From: an uncultured Collinsella sp.
Lineage (GTDB): Bacteria > Actinomycetota > Coriobacteriia > Coriobacteriales > Coriobacteriaceae
Reading direction: 5' to 3'
DNA: 16,036 bases
Assembly: GCA_900548075.1 (NCBI GenBank)
Contig: URJD01000023.1
Location: 1 to 16,036, forward strand
In this document: one piece after another, positions 6,035 to 12,680 of the stretch
Position numbering within the stretch: position 1 is the first letter of the stretch
Layout of the letters: the number at the start of each line of letters is the position of its first letter
The notes under the pieces: generated by a model
What the model was told of the DNA's origin: nothing
What the model saw: the letters and a program-made list of their open reading frames with translations, nothing else
The model's database searches: none
Made by a program: the position numbers and the translations under genes

Positions 6035-8263
6035 TTAGAAGTTGGCGTCGTTGAACTGGGTGCTCTCGAGTCCGTCGAGTTGCTGTTCGGGCGTATCGGC
6101 GACGCTCTCGAGCAGCTCGGTGGGATCGACGTTCATGCTCTTGCCGGCCTCGTTGCCGTTGACCAAGTCGTCCGAGAAGATGTCGACCTCCATTTCCTCG
6201 GCCTCTTCGATCTGAACCTCGAGCGGCACCTGGGTGCGCACAAGTTTGACGGCCGGGCGCATGCGGGCAAAGAGCGGTACGTACTCAATGATGATGGCCG
6301 AGTTCTCGAGACCGTACCAGCGTGCCGGGCTTCCGCAGGCGCGGCGGACGGCGTACTTGATGGCCATCACGCGGTGGTCGTTGCGGTTGATGTCCGTTTC
6401 GGGGGCAAGCATCTTGCGCAGCATGCAAAAGCGGAAGTCACCTACGTTGCCGCGCGTCTCGTAGATGGAGTAGGTGTGATGTTGCGGCGGCAGCTCGCCC
6501 GATGCCATCAAGTCGCCGACGATCTGACGCAGATAGGCGTTGACGCGCTGGTTGACCTTAAAGCCCAGGTCCAGGCGCACGCGGAACAAAAAGTCCGTGC
6601 CAAAGGTCTCGACGGAATACTCGTGCGTATAGGGTTCGTCGGTAACGTGCACGTTGATGAACCAATATGCCTTGGCGCGCTTGGGGTGCTTGTCCAGGAT
6701 GGAATAGAGCACGTCGCGGTCGAGTGTGAGCGGGTCGGGGCTGTTGGTGAGAAATACCAGATTGTCGGCGAGCACGGGATAGGTCTCGTCATTGCGCAGG
6801 CGATTGAGCTGGTCGATGTACTTGGAGACGGGCAGCAGAATCGTCTGCGTGCGCTCGATGGCGGTGCCGCGACGCCACACATACATAAGGCCAAACAGCA
6901 GTGCGGCCAAGAAGATCATCACATAGCCGCCGTCAAAGAACATGGTGAGGCACGAGGCGAAAAAGCACAGCTCAATGGCGCCGAAGAGCAGGGCGAAGAC
7001 GCAGGCGCCCAGCTTGTGCTTGAGAATGCCGGCGATATAGCTCGTCAAAAGCGTGGTGGTCATAAGCATGGTCACGGTAATGGCGAGGCCGTAGGCACTC
7101 TCCATGCGCTCGGAGTTTTGGAACAGCAGCACGATGAAGATGCAGCCGACCCACATGATGTTATTGACGAGCGGAATATAGAGCTGGCCCTTGGTGTCGC
7201 TGGGGTAGTGGATGCGCAGGTGCGGCATAAGGTTGAGGCGCGTTGCCTCGGATACCAGCGAGAACGAGCCGGTGATGAGCGCCTGTGAGGCGATGATGGC
7301 CGCCACGGCCGAAAGCACGATGGCAAAGGGGCGTAGGGGCTCGGGGAGCATCATATAGAACGGGTTGACGATATCCATCGCGAGCATCTGGGGGTTGGAG
7401 TTATTGGCGAGTAGCCAAGCTCCCTGACCCAGATAGTTGAGGATAAGGGCCGCCTTAACAAATGGCCAGGATGCATAGATGTTTGCCTTGCCCACGTGGC
7501 CCATGTCCGAGTAGAGTGCCTCGGCACCGGTTGTCGACAGGAAGACAAAGCCGAGCACCATAATGCCCGAATGGTTGATGGGCGAGAACAGGAACATAAT
7601 GCCGCGGATGGGGTTGAGCGCGCGCAAGATGGACAGGTTGCCGAGCATGTTGAACAGACCGGCGCCTGCCAGGAACAGGAACCACAGCGTCATGAGCGGG
7701 CCGAAGAGCTTGCCGATTGACGAGGTGCCGGCGCGCTGCATGGCAAACAGACCGCAGATAATGATGATGGTGATGATGATCACATTGGTCTGACCGTCAC
7801 CCAATAGTGCGTGGCCCCACTCGATGGTACGCAGGCCCTCAATGGCTGTGGTGACCGTGACCGCGGGGGTGAGGATGCCGTCGGCGAGCAGCGCCGCGCC
7901 GCCGATCATGGCGGGGAGAATCAGCCATGGCGCCACCTTGCGCACGAGACTGAACAGGGCGAAGATGCCGCCTTCGTTGTGGTTGTCGGCCTTCATGGCG
8001 ATTACCACGTACTTGACCGTGGTCACGAGCGTCATGGTCCAGATGACGAGCGAAAGCGCGCCCAGGATCATGTCCTCGCTGACGGTACCGATGCCGCCGT
8101 TGTTGGCGACGATTGATTTCATGGTGTACATGGGGCTCGTGCCGATGTCGCCATAGACGACGCCGAGCGTTACGAGCAGCATGCCAGCGGAGAGGGGGAT
8201 GGCTCCGTGCCCGCCCTGCCCATGCTGGTCTTGGAGGTTTGCCTCCAGTTTGTTGTGTGCCAC
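6035..8263 (-). CDS. kup: Kup-type potassium uptake protein
   Basis: Potassium/proton symporter of the KUP/HAK/KT family in the cell membrane. The 742 residues comprise about 12 hydrophobic segments (to about residue 475), then a soluble C-terminal domain ending in a long acidic, probably disordered tail (about 680-742). The family signature GDIGTSP is at residues 38-44, in the first membrane helix. The GTG at 8263 is preferred because GGGAG lies five bases before it; the in-frame ATG at 8281 has no Shine-Dalgarno and would include that GGGAG in its own coding sequence. The tail is longer and more acidic than in E. coli Kup. It is downstream of the EamA gene in the same direction, but 155 bases and a strong dyad separate them. 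No c-di-AMP (ydaO) riboswitch is visible in the leader. Confidence 0.93.
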   Translation of the reverse strand: MAHNKLEANLQDQHGQGGHGAIPLSAGMLLVTLGVVYGDIGTSPMYTMKSIVANNGGIGTVSEDMILGALSLVIWTMTLVTTVKYVVIAMKADNHNEGGIFALFSLVRKVAPWLILPAMIGGAALLADGILTPAVTVTTAIEGLRTIEWGHALLGDGQTNVIIITIIIICGLFAMQRAGTSSIGKLFGPLMTLWFLFLAGAGLFNMLGNLSILRALNPIRGIMFLFSPINHSGIMVLGFVFLSTTGAEALYSDMGHVGKANIYASWPFVKAALILNYLGQGAWLLANNSNPQMLAMDIVNPFYMMLPEPLRPFAIVLSAVAAIIASQALITGSFSLVSEATRLNLMPHLRIHYPSDTKGQLYIPLVNNIMWVGCIFIVLLFQNSERMESAYGLAITVTMLMTTTLLTSYIAGILKHKLGACVFALLFGAIELCFFASCLTMFFDGGYVMIFLAALLFGLMYVWRRGTAIERTQTILLPVSKYIDQLNRLRNDETYPVLADNLVFLTNSPDPLTLDRDVLYSILDKHPKRAKAYWFINVHVTDEPYTHEYSVETFGTDFLFRVRLDLGFKVNQRVNAYLRQIVGDLMASGELPPQHHTYSIYETRGNVGDFRFCMLRKMLAPETDINRNDHRVMAIKYAVRRACGSPARWYGLENSAIIIEYVPLFARMRPAVKLVRTQVPLEVQIEEAEEMEVDIFSDDLVNGNEAGKSMNVDPTELLESVADTPEQQLDGLESTQFNDANF

Positions 8264-8356
8264 GAGGACTCCCTTAGACATCCGGTTATCTGTCTAGGAC
8301 AAAAACTTTATGCCGTCTTTATACATACAAGAGCAGTTTGGCACATCGGGTTATTT

Positions 8357-8391
8357 TAGACAATAATCCTCAGCTGGGGATTATTTATCTA
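8357..8391 (-). terminator. Dyad between the EamA gene and kup: terminator or operator
   Basis: AATAATCC (8362-8369) pairs with GGATTATT (8378-8385), extended inward by a T-G and a C-G pair around an AGCT loop and outward by TAGA/TCTA past a small bulge. It lies 30 bases past the EamA stop and about 95 before the kup start. The tail on the minus strand (GTCTAAAATAA) is only weakly U-rich and the stem is AT-rich, so an operator for kup is an equally good reading. Confidence 0.5.
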
Positions 8392-8418
8392 TGCAGGTAG
8401 CATTTCAAAGCAGGGCTT

Positions 8419-9330
8419 TTAAGCACGTGCTGTCTGGGCGATGCCAGCCTTGGCGTTTGCGCGTTTGCCGGCGAGTTCGCAAAAAATCGCGCCGCCGATG
8501 ATAAGCGCGGCACCCATCAGGCGGACCGGTGTTATGGCTTCGCCCAAAAGGACGGCCGAGAACACGACGGCCGAAAGTGGCTCGAGATAGCCGACGACCG
8601 CGACGGTCTGGACGGACAGCTTGGCGACGGCGCTAAAGTAGAGCAGGCAACCGATGCCGGTGTTGACGACGCCGAGCATGACGACGGCGCGCCAATCAAT
8701 ACTGGCGGCGACGCCGGCGGACAGGAACGAGGGAGCGCCCTGCGTGATGAGCGTGAGGACCAGTGCGGTCACAAAGGCGGCGCTCACCTGGAGCGCGGAG
8801 TTCTCGAGGCCCTCGATGTGCGGCGCACCCTTGCTGGCGATGACCATCAATGCGTAGCAGAAGGCCGAGGCGATTCCACAGACGATGCCCGCAATGGGCA
8901 TATTGCCGCCTAGACCTTGCGCTGCAATGAAAAAAGCACCGCAGGCGACGGCGATAAACCCGGCGATTTTGCCGCCGGTCAGTTTTTCGCCAAAGATGAG
9001 TGGGGAGAGCGCCATGACAATGATGGGGCCGCAGTAGTACAGCAGCGAGGATACGCCGACGCCGATCGTCTGGTAGGCGCGGAACAGAAAAATCCAGCTG
9101 GCGCCCAGCGCGGCTCCCGAGAGGAGGAGGGCTGCGGCTTCGCGGGGGCGAGATGGCGCCTGCAACTTATGGCTTTGGGTGATGGCGAGGATGGTGACAA
9201 GCGAGAATGCGCCCAAAAACGTGCGTAGTAGCACGATATCGGAGCTCGGCAGCGCGATGGCGGCGGCAATGATGCCGTTGGAGCCAAACAATAGCAATGC
9301 TGCTAAGTACGTAAACAGTCCGTTGTCCAT
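8419..9330 (-). CDS. EamA-family (DMT) transporter
   Basis: 303-residue inner-membrane protein of the drug/metabolite transporter superfamily with about 10 helices in two EamA repeats (roughly 5-135 and 150-285). The second repeat ends with the typical LGEAITPVRLMGAALIIGGA segment, and the first has the matching FGEKLTGGKIAGF. Family members export amino acids, amines or other small metabolites; the substrate here is unknown. The ATG at 9330 follows GAGGGG, about 10 bases upstream. It is divergent from a LysR regulator with a perfect LysR-type dyad between them, so it is very likely that regulator's target. Confidence 0.9.
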   Translation of the reverse strand: MDNGLFTYLAALLLFGSNGIIAAAIALPSSDIVLLRTFLGAFSLVTILAITQSHKLQAPSRPREAAALLLSGAALGASWIFLFRAYQTIGVGVSSLLYYCGPIIVMALSPLIFGEKLTGGKIAGFIAVACGAFFIAAQGLGGNMPIAGIVCGIASAFCYALMVIASKGAPHIEGLENSALQVSAAFVTALVLTLITQGAPSFLSAGVAASIDWRAVVMLGVVNTGIGCLLYFSAVAKLSVQTVAVVGYLEPLSAVVFSAVLLGEAITPVRLMGAALIIGGAIFCELAGKRANAKAGIAQTARA

Positions 9331-9359
9331 GCGCTTCCGTCCCCTCTATATTCGAGCAT

Positions 9360-9376
9360 GTTCACTATGGGTGAAC
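9360..9376. promoter_or_regulatory. LysR-type operator, T-N11-A dyad
   Basis: GTTCAC-TATGG-GTGAAC is a perfect 6-bp inverted repeat with a 5-bp centre, containing TCAC-N5-GTGA, the T-N11-A form bound by LysR-type regulators. It lies 30 bases from the EamA start and immediately before the LysR promoter, where binding could control both. Confidence 0.65.
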
Positions 9377-9403
9377 TGGCAATAGAAGAAAAGCGAATAT
9401 AAT
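9376..9403 (+). promoter_or_regulatory. Putative promoter of the LysR gene
   Basis: A perfect -10 TATAAT at 9398-9403 with a weak -35 CTGGCA (9376-9381, four of six) at 16 bases. The -35 abuts the dyad at 9360-9376, and a second dyad (9413-9431) covers the expected transcript start, as expected for autorepression. Confidence 0.55.
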
Positions 9404-9412
9404 GCATGGCTA

Positions 9413-9431
9413 ACATGACAAAAATTCATGT
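9413..9431. promoter_or_regulatory. Second LysR-type dyad, over the LysR leader
   Basis: ACATGA-CAAAAAT-TCATGT is a perfect 6-bp inverted repeat that also contains a T-N11-A (TGA...TCA). It ends 17 bases before the GTG start and just before the ribosome binding site. Its half-site differs from the first dyad, so it may be a weaker autoregulatory site or serve another factor. Confidence 0.45.
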
Positions 9432-9448
9432 AAAGGTGGAGGCGTGTC

Positions 9449-10306
9449 GTGGAAACGAATATTCAAAAGATGCAGGTGCTGCTGGAGACGGTGCGCGCCG
9501 GAAGCTTTACGCGTGCTGCCGAGCGCCTGAGCTATTCGCAGTCGGGCGTGAGCCGTATGGTGGCCGATCTTGAGGCCGACTGGGGTTTTAAGGTGCTCGA
9601 CCGCAGTCGCGAGGGCGTGGCTCTTTCTGCCGACGGGCGGCAGGTCATGCCGGCTGTCGAGGCGCTCTGCGAGGAATTCACTCGCTTGCAGCGACGGGTG
9701 GATGAGATGCGCGGGCTCATGCGCGGCAAAATCTGCATCGGTACGTTTTCGAGTGTGGCGACCCACGTGCTGCCGCCGGTGATTGCGCGCTTTCGCGCCG
9801 ATCATCCGGACGTCGATTATGAGTTGCTGATGGGCGATTACTCAGAGATTGAACAATGGGTGGCTGAGGGTCGTTGTGACCTGGGCTTTATCCCGCGTGA
9901 GCCACGCGGCGCCGGCATGGCGTCGCGGCCGTTGGTGCAAGACGAGCTGATGGCTGTGGTGCCAGCGGACTCCTCGCTTGCCACCGCGGAGGTCGTTTCC
10001 CTTGCCGATTTGGCCAACGAGCAGTTTATTCTGCTGGAACGCGGTAGCGACGACGAGATTACACCGCTGTTTCGCCGCGCGGGCCTGGCGGTACGCTCTA
10101 AGCTATCGACCTGGGATGATTATGCGATTATGGCCATGGTCGAAGACGGTCTGGGCGTGAGCGTTCTTCCGGCGCTCATCTTGCGCCGCTGCCAGTTCGA
10201 TGTTGCCGTGCGCCCGCTCGAGGGACATCCTCATCGGCAGATCAACGCCATATACCGCACCGCTGACGTTTCGCTTGCGGCGGCTCGTTTCCTTGAATAT
10301 CTCTAA
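9449..10306 (+). CDS. LysR-family transcriptional regulator
   Basis: 285-residue regulator. The N-terminal winged helix-turn-helix (residues 1-60) has the canonical core SFTRAAERLSYSQSGVSR and is followed by a linker helix and a type 2 periplasmic-binding-protein-like effector domain (about 90-285, starting GKICIGTFSS). The GTG at 9449 has GGTGGAGG (9434-9441) in front. LysR regulators usually control the divergent neighbour and themselves, and two dyads of the right form lie between this gene and the EamA transporter. The inducer is unknown; given the transporter type, a small metabolite that is exported is plausible. The gene has no clear terminator of its own: a weak, branched GTACC/GGTAC structure followed by ATTTTCTTG (10313-10362) might serve. 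Confidence 0.92.
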   Translation: METNIQKMQVLLETVRAGSFTRAAERLSYSQSGVSRMVADLEADWGFKVLDRSREGVALSADGRQVMPAVEALCEEFTRLQRRVDEMRGLMRGKICIGTFSSVATHVLPPVIARFRADHPDVDYELLMGDYSEIEQWVAEGRCDLGFIPREPRGAGMASRPLVQDELMAVVPADSSLATAEVVSLADLANEQFILLERGSDDEITPLFRRAGLAVRSKLSTWDDYAIMAMVEDGLGVSVLPALILRRCQFDVAVRPLEGHPHRQINAIYRTADVSLAAARFLEYL

Positions 10307-10365
10307 AAGCACGTACCTGTTGTCTACTTTGGGACAATTCTCGAGGCTCGGTACATTTTCTTGTG

Positions 10366-10450
10366 AAATTGAACTTTCGGATAATGTGTCGCGCTATACT
10401 GCTGCCTAAATTGAACTCAGGTTCAATTCGTGTTCTGTAAATTGAACTTT
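10366..10450 (+). promoter_or_regulatory. Array of TTGAAC operator half-sites before the aminotransferase gene
   Basis: AAATTGAACTTT occurs identically at 10366-10377 and 10439-10450. Between them a 20-bp dyad, AATTGAAC-TCAG-GTTCAATT, spans 10409-10428. The three direct TTGAAC copies start at 10369, 10411 and 10442, that is 42 and 31 bases apart, close to four and three helical turns, so bound proteins would sit on one DNA face. The sites bracket a -10-like TATACT (10395-10400) and reach the ribosome binding site. The simplest reader is the XRE domain encoded just downstream (autoregulation); this is inference. Confidence 0.65.
10395..10400 (+). promoter_or_regulatory. Putative -10 box of the XRE-aminotransferase gene
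   Basis: TATACT, five of six to consensus. The only TTGAAC-like -35 (10369-10374) is 20 bases away, too far for the usual spacing, so the -35 is uncertain. A GATAAT at 10380-10385 is an alternative. Confidence 0.4.
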
Positions 10451-10468
10451 GCCAGCAAGGAGGTTCTA

Positions 10469-11989
10469 GTGGCCCAAGAGACGTTTAGCGATCGCCTGCG
10501 ACAGACTATGTCCGATCGCGACGTTCGCCAGTCGGACGTGATCCGCGCATCGGAGATGCTCGGCAAAAAACTCGGCAAGAGTCAGATGAGCCAATATGTG
10601 AGCGGCAAGACGATTCCGCGGCGCGATGTGGCTGAGCTGCTCGCCCGTATTTTGGAGGTCGATGTTACCTGGCTGCTCGCCGGCGACGCCGATCAAGGCG
10701 AGACATCATCACCCCGCAACGATTCCAAGCCCGAACCCCATCCCTCAGCTCAAATTGCAAGGAGCACCACCATGCGTACTTTTTCTAAATCCACCAAACT
10801 CGACAACGTCCTGTATGACGTGCGCGGTCCCGTCGTCGACGAGGCCGCCCGTATGGAGGACGAGGGCGAGCGCATCCTCAAGCTCAATATCGGCAACCCG
10901 GCGCCCTTCGGTTTCCGCACGCCCGATGAGGTCATCAAGGACATGCGCCAGCAGCTGCCCGACTGCGAAGGCTATTCCAACTCGCGTGGCCTGTTCTCCG
11001 CGCGCAAGGCGATTATGCAGTATTCGCAGATCAAGGGCCTGCCCAATGTTCAGATGGAGCATATCTACACGGGCAACGGCGTGTCCGAGCTCATTCAGCT
11101 TTCGATGAACGCGCTGCTCGACAATGGCGACGAGATCCTGATCCCCAGCCCCGACTATCCGCTGTGGACGGCGTGCGCAACCCTTGCCGGCGGTCATCCC
11201 GTGCACTATCTGTGCGATGAGCAGGCGGATTGGTATCCCGATCTGGAGGATATGGAGTCTAAGATCACGAGCGCGACCAAGGCCCTCGTCATCATCAACC
11301 CCAATAACCCCACGGGCTCGGTCTATCCGCGCGAGGTACTCGAGGGCATCGTCGAGATTGCGCGCAGGCATCAGCTGATGATCTTTGCCGACGAGATCTA
11401 CGACCGCCTGTGCATGGACGGTTATGAGCATGTCTCGATCGCTTCACTCGCTCCCGACCTGCCCTGCGTCACCTTTAGCGGCCTGTCCAAGTCGCACATG
11501 ATCGCGGGCTACCGTATTGGCTGGATGGTGCTTTCGGGCAACCAGCGCTGCATGAGCGACTTTATTATGGGCATCAACATGCTCTCCAACATGCGCCTGT
11601 GCTCTAACGTCCCGGCTCAGTCCATCGTCCAGACGGCGCTTGGCGGCCATCAGTCGGTTAACGACTACATTCGCCCCGGCGGCCGTGTCTACGAGCAGCG
11701 CAACTTTGTGTATGAGGCGCTCAACAAGATTGACGGCATCTCGGTGGTTAAGCCGCGTGCGGCGTTCTACATCTTCCCCAAGATGGATGTGAAGAAGTTC
11801 AACATCACCGATGACGAGCAGTTCGCCCTTGACCTGCTGCACGAGAAGAAGATTCTGATCACGCGCGGCGGCGGCTTCAACTGGGCTGAGCCCGACCACT
11901 TCCGTATCGTGTACCTGCCGCGCATGGAAGTGCTCAAAGAGTCCCTCGAAGATCTCGCCGACTTCTTCGATCATTACCGCCAGAGCTAG
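10469..11989 (+). CDS. XRE-family HTH fused to AlaA-type alanine aminotransferase
   Basis: 506 residues. Residues 5-72 are a Cro/CI-type helix-turn-helix (QSDVIRA...SQMSQYVSGK, then VDVTWLLAG). Residues 73-101 are a polar, Pro-rich linker. Residues 102-506 form a complete fold-type I PLP aminotransferase closely resembling E. coli AlaA (glutamate-pyruvate transaminase): start-like TFSKSTKLDNVLYDVRGPV, KLNIGNPAPFGF, NPNNPTG (277-283), ADEIYD (307-312) and the PLP Schiff-base Lys341 in SGLSKS. The GTG at 10469 has AAGGAGG five bases upstream. An in-frame ATG at 10772 (residue 102) has its own AAGGAG seven bases upstream and would give a 405-residue enzyme, the normal AlaA length. The layout recalls MocR regulators (GntR helix-turn-helix plus aminotransferase), but the DNA-binding domain is of a different family and the enzyme part looks catalytically intact. 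Its own operator array lies upstream. Confidence 0.92.
   Translation: MAQETFSDRLRQTMSDRDVRQSDVIRASEMLGKKLGKSQMSQYVSGKTIPRRDVAELLARILEVDVTWLLAGDADQGETSSPRNDSKPEPHPSAQIARSTTMRTFSKSTKLDNVLYDVRGPVVDEAARMEDEGERILKLNIGNPAPFGFRTPDEVIKDMRQQLPDCEGYSNSRGLFSARKAIMQYSQIKGLPNVQMEHIYTGNGVSELIQLSMNALLDNGDEILIPSPDYPLWTACATLAGGHPVHYLCDEQADWYPDLEDMESKITSATKALVIINPNNPTGSVYPREVLEGIVEIARRHQLMIFADEIYDRLCMDGYEHVSIASLAPDLPCVTFSGLSKSHMIAGYRIGWMVLSGNQRCMSDFIMGINMLSNMRLCSNVPAQSIVQTALGGHQSVNDYIRPGGRVYEQRNFVYEALNKIDGISVVKPRAAFYIFPKMDVKKFNITDDEQFALDLLHEKKILITRGGGFNWAEPDHFRIVYLPRMEVLKESLEDLADFFDHYRQS
10759..10774 (+). promoter_or_regulatory. Internal ribosome binding site and in-frame ATG at the domain junction
   Basis: AAGGAG at 10759-10764, a 7-base spacer and ATG at 10772-10774, in frame with the GTG at 10469 (303 bases, 101 codons). 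It falls at the exact boundary between the linker and the first conserved AlaA residue, so a separate aminotransferase product is likely. Confidence 0.65.
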
Positions 11990-12013
11990 TGGGATAGAAG
12001 TTCCGCACTATGA

Positions 12014-12049
12014 AAAGCTCCCTGCAGTTGTTTTGCTGCAGGGAGCTTT
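12014..12049. terminator. Bidirectional terminator after the aminotransferase gene
   Basis: A 14-bp perfect stem (AAAGCTCCCTGCAG 12014-12027 with 12036-12049), loop TTGTTTTG, with short T-rich tails (CTTTCTTG on plus, TTTTC on minus). It serves the convergent stops at 11989 and 12065. Confidence 0.88.
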
Positions 12050-12064
12050 CTTGAATCGGCGGAA

Positions 12065-12475
12065 CTAAATAACGATCCCGTTGCAGTGGTCGATTTCGTG
12101 CTGGATGATTTCGGCGGTGTAGCCCGAGAAGTTTTTGATGCGGTGAACGAAGTTCTCGTCCAAATACTCCACCTTAATGCGGCGATAGCGGGTGCAGGGA
12201 CGCTCGCCGATCAGCGAGAGGCATCCTTCGCTCGTCTGATAGGCATTGACCTGCTCAAGAATCTGAGGGTTGTACATCAGGAGTGTCCTGTTGCCGTCCT
12301 TTACGCAGATGATGCGTTTGCGCACGCCGATCATGTTGGCGGCGAGGCCCACGCACTCGCGCTCATGCTCGTGGAGTGTATCTAGGAGATCATGCCCGGT
12401 CGCGGCATCGTCGGGTCCCGCGTCTTCGGAAGGCAGACGCAAAAAGAACTCGGATTTCATGATGGGCTTAATCAT
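12065..12475 (-). CDS. Peptide deformylase-like protein, LAANMIG type
   Basis: 136 residues, the size of a minimal peptide deformylase. Motif II EGCLS (Cys85) and motif III HEIDH (126-130, with the catalytic Glu127) are intact. Motif I is GLAANMIG (43-50): the Gln that stabilises the tetrahedral intermediate in canonical enzymes (GxGLAAxQ) is Met48. I recall a firmicute deformylase-like subgroup with the same GLAANMIG motif, so this is probably a known side branch rather than a fresh mutation. The ATG at 12475 follows AGGAG six bases upstream; the frame is open far upstream but that part is non-coding. It is divergent from an MFS exporter. It may have weak or specialised deformylase activity. 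Its sequence is clearly related to the protein at 4434-4853, whose motif defects are the opposite ones. Confidence 0.87.
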   Translation of the reverse strand: MIKPIMKSEFFLRLPSEDAGPDDAATGHDLLDTLHEHERECVGLAANMIGVRKRIICVKDGNRTLLMYNPQILEQVNAYQTSEGCLSLIGERPCTRYRRIKVEYLDENFVHRIKNFSGYTAEIIQHEIDHCNGIVI

Positions 12476-12680
12476 GGCGGGCTCCTCATGTCTTATGCTT
12501 TCGTGGACTTTTAATAATAGCGCGGAAGGAAAGCTGTGCGTCCGCGTTACAATCTTTCGATGTTGGACCATGTTGCCAGATTCGTCGTGTACGGCGTTTG
12601 GCGTAAGTCTAGGGCTCATTTTTCGCCCTGGACCGTTCCTCTGGGGCGATGCGACTGTCGTTCCAAGAGGAAGGAAATGC
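12476..12680. other. Divergent intergenic region, second deformylase / MFS
   Basis: 205 non-coding bases. Besides the -10-like box at 12514-12519, it holds TACAAT at 12548-12553, a possible -10 for the MFS gene without a clear -35, and a small hairpin AGGGC/GCCCT (12611-12615 with 12625-12629) in the MFS leader. No operator dyad was identified. Confidence 0.4.
12514..12519 (-). promoter_or_regulatory. Possible -10 box of the second deformylase homologue
   Basis: TATTAT on the minus strand, 38 bases before the start at 12475. No convincing -35 hexamer was found at the right distance. Confidence 0.3.

Noticed and set aside
6011..7288. A 425-codon open frame on the plus strand opposite kup
   Set aside because: It is a mirror of the well-supported kup gene, with Val/Gly/Ala-rich, low-complexity protein and no family motif; a GC-rich codon-bias artefact.
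8264..8418. c-di-AMP (ydaO-type) riboswitch before kup
   Set aside because: The region is AT-rich and lacks the conserved GGGGAA-type core; only the simple dyad is present.
10469..10771. XRE domain as a separate gene followed by alaA
   Set aside because: There is no stop codon between the two parts; the frame is continuous from 10469 to 11989. A separate start at 10772 is reported as an alternative product, not as a second gene.
12270..12680. N-terminal extension of the MFS protein by 137 codons
   Set aside because: It overlaps the divergent deformylase homologue and lacks a start signal; ATG 12681 has AGGAAGG and begins a normal MFS N-terminus.
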